Assembly (NCBI GenBank): GCA_937897085.1
Contig: CALCOR010000303.1
Coordinates: 1-16,502 of the forward strand
Origin: an uncultured euryarchaeote
GTDB taxonomy: Archaea > Thermoplasmatota > Poseidoniia > Poseidoniales > Thalassarchaeaceae
Length of the DNA: 16,502 nt
Direction: 5' to 3'
Shown here: one piece after another, positions 15,762-16,502 of the stretch
Layout of the letters: every line of letters starts with the position of its first letter
Numbering within the stretch: the stretch's first letter is position 1
Notes under the pieces: model-generated
Seen by the model: the letters and a program-made list of their open reading frames with translations, nothing else
Database searches by the model: none
Told to the model about the DNA's origin: nothing
Translations under genes and position numbers: made by a program

Positions 15762-16358
15762 ATGACTGGAGCCCCTGATCAGAACTACAACGTCTTCAGC
15801 AGCCAAGCGCTCATCGACGTGGTAGGCGACGTCACTGACGAGGCGCTGAAAGCAAGTCGCATGAAGCAGTTCATCGGCGTGCTCGGTGGCCGTCTGATGA
15901 ACTGGGGTCAGCGCAAGTCGCTGTTCCCGCTGCATCTGGGCATCAAGTGCTGCGCGCTGGAGATGGCGGCGGCGGGCGGCTCCCGCTTCGACGCCGAACG
16001 CTTCGGCGTGTTCTTCCGCTCCACACCGCGCCAGTGTGACGTAATGATCGTCAATGGCCCCATCAGCAAGAAGTTCGCCGACCCAATCGTCCGGCTGTGG
16101 GAGCAGATGCCTGAGCCGAAATGGTGCATCGCCATGGGTGAGTGCGCCATCTCAGGTGGTCCGTACTACCAGTCCTACAACATCCTCGAGGGTGTCGAGA
16201 CGATCATCCCGGTCGATGTCTACATCCCCGGATGCCCGCCCCGCCCAGAAGCTCTCATCGACGGTTTCGCCAAACTGCGTCAGAAGATCATGCGCATCGG
16301 AATCAAACCCAGCACGGACAGAGAGGGTGATGCCCCGATCATCGTGGGAGATGACTGA
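15762..16358 (+). CDS. nuoB: NADH-quinone oxidoreductase-type subunit B (complex I, N2 cluster)
   Basis: 198 residues, a peripheral-arm subunit that holds the [4Fe-4S] cluster N2, the last electron carrier before quinone. The four cluster cysteines are present as C63, C64 (GIKCCALEM), C128 (MGECAISGG) and C158 (PGCPPRPEAL). Family signatures RFDAERFG, STPRQCDVMIVNG, PEPKW and VDVYIPGCPPRP occur in the usual order. The length is normal for the family. The roughly 40 residues before the core are lineage-specific. The sequence fits NuoB and archaeal FpoB-type proteins equally well. Hydrogenase small subunits share the fold but not this full set of motifs. It is tightly coupled to nuoA and followed 16 bases later by the next operon gene. 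Confidence 0.96.
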   Translation: MTGAPDQNYNVFSSQALIDVVGDVTDEALKASRMKQFIGVLGGRLMNWGQRKSLFPLHLGIKCCALEMAAAGGSRFDAERFGVFFRSTPRQCDVMIVNGPISKKFADPIVRLWEQMPEPKWCIAMGECAISGGPYYQSYNILEGVETIIPVDVYIPGCPPRPEALIDGFAKLRQKIMRIGIKPSTDREGDAPIIVGDD

Positions 16359-16360
16359 GC

Positions 16361-16366
16361 AGGAGG
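16361..16366 (+). promoter_or_regulatory. Shine-Dalgarno of the gene after nuoB
   Basis: A full AGGAGG lies 8 bases before ATG 16375. The nearer ATG at 16368 is only 1 base away and meets a stop after 12 codons, so it is unlikely to be used. Confidence 0.75.
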
Positions 16367-16374
16367 AATGACGG

Positions 16375-16502
16375 ATGGGAATGAAAGTGGACATGGAGGT
16401 GGCTGAGGTGGCCGCCAACCTCGTGGTCGGGTATGGCCGCGCTCGCTGGGGGGGAACGGGACTCACAATCGAGGTTCTGCACCACGCCGGCGGCCGCTTC
16501 AA
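16375..16502 (+). CDS. nuoC: Partial gene, probably complex I subunit C, cut by the window edge
   Basis: 42 codons and two bases are visible, with no stop before the right edge. The reading begins MGMKVDMEVAEVAANLVVG and reaches GRF at the edge. It follows a strong AGGAGG at 8 bases and lies 16 bases after nuoB. In most complex I operons the third gene is nuoC, whose product is a peripheral-arm subunit with a variable N-terminus, so the name rests mainly on position. No diagnostic NuoC motif is within the visible part. A fused NuoCD or a lineage-specific subunit are alternatives. Confidence 0.55.
   Translation, partial: MGMKVDMEVAEVAANLVVGYGRARWGGTGLTIEVLHHAGGRF

Noticed and set aside
15762..16358. 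Hydrogenase small subunit instead of NuoB
   Set aside because: The tandem CC, GEC and PGCPPRP cysteines together with the RFG and PEPKW signatures match the complex I subunit, and nuoA is directly upstream.
16368..16406. Small frame starting at ATG 16368
   Set aside because: It is only 1 base from the AGGAGG and ends after 12 codons. ATG 16375 has correct spacing and stays open to the window edge.

Overview
The window is GC-rich and densely coding. All genes lie on the + strand. The likeliest source is an archaeon of the Thermoplasmatota, most like marine group II (Poseidoniales). This is inferred from very large surface proteins anchored by one C-terminal membrane segment, small zinc modules on the cytosolic side of those anchors, NEW3/CARDB-type stalk domains, Shine-Dalgarno-led operons mixed with starts that lack any Shine-Dalgarno, and an archaeal/bacterial-type complex I gene block. 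No rRNA or other marker gene is present, so the assignment is provisional.

The region from 18 to 15148 holds five consecutive genes for cell-envelope proteins. (1) 18-2513 encodes a secreted, PKD-domain, single-pass protein with a cytosolic MJ0042-like zinc ribbon. (2) 2601-6962 encodes a 1453-residue exported, beta-rich protein of unknown family, with its only three cysteines in histidine-rich patches. (3) 6974-7627 encodes a small single-pass protein with an acidic cytosolic head, translationally coupled to gene 2. (4) 7746-12404 encodes a membrane-anchored S8 subtilase with a complete catalytic set and a cytosolic eight-ligand RING/PHD-like zinc module. (5) 12482-15148 encodes a NEW3/APHP-type repeat protein with a C-terminal anchor. 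Genes 2-3 and 4-5 look like two transcription units. They may form a surface adhesion, proteolysis and sensing set, but this rests on neighbourhood and architecture only.

The region from 15287 to the right edge starts a complex I operon: nuoA, nuoB and the first 42 codons of what is probably nuoC, tightly spaced with strong Shine-Dalgarno sites. NuoB has all four N2-cluster cysteines. NuoA has an enlarged first loop and lacks the usual glutamate in its FDxE motif. The electron donor cannot be told from this window.

No intergenic stretch exceeds 300 bases. The three longest gaps (2514-2600, 7628-7745, 15149-15286) each hold a near-perfect three-base-loop hairpin 27-44 bases after the stop codon, none followed by a T tract. 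These hairpins fall at the inferred unit boundaries. No tRNA, rRNA, insertion sequence or CRISPR array was seen.
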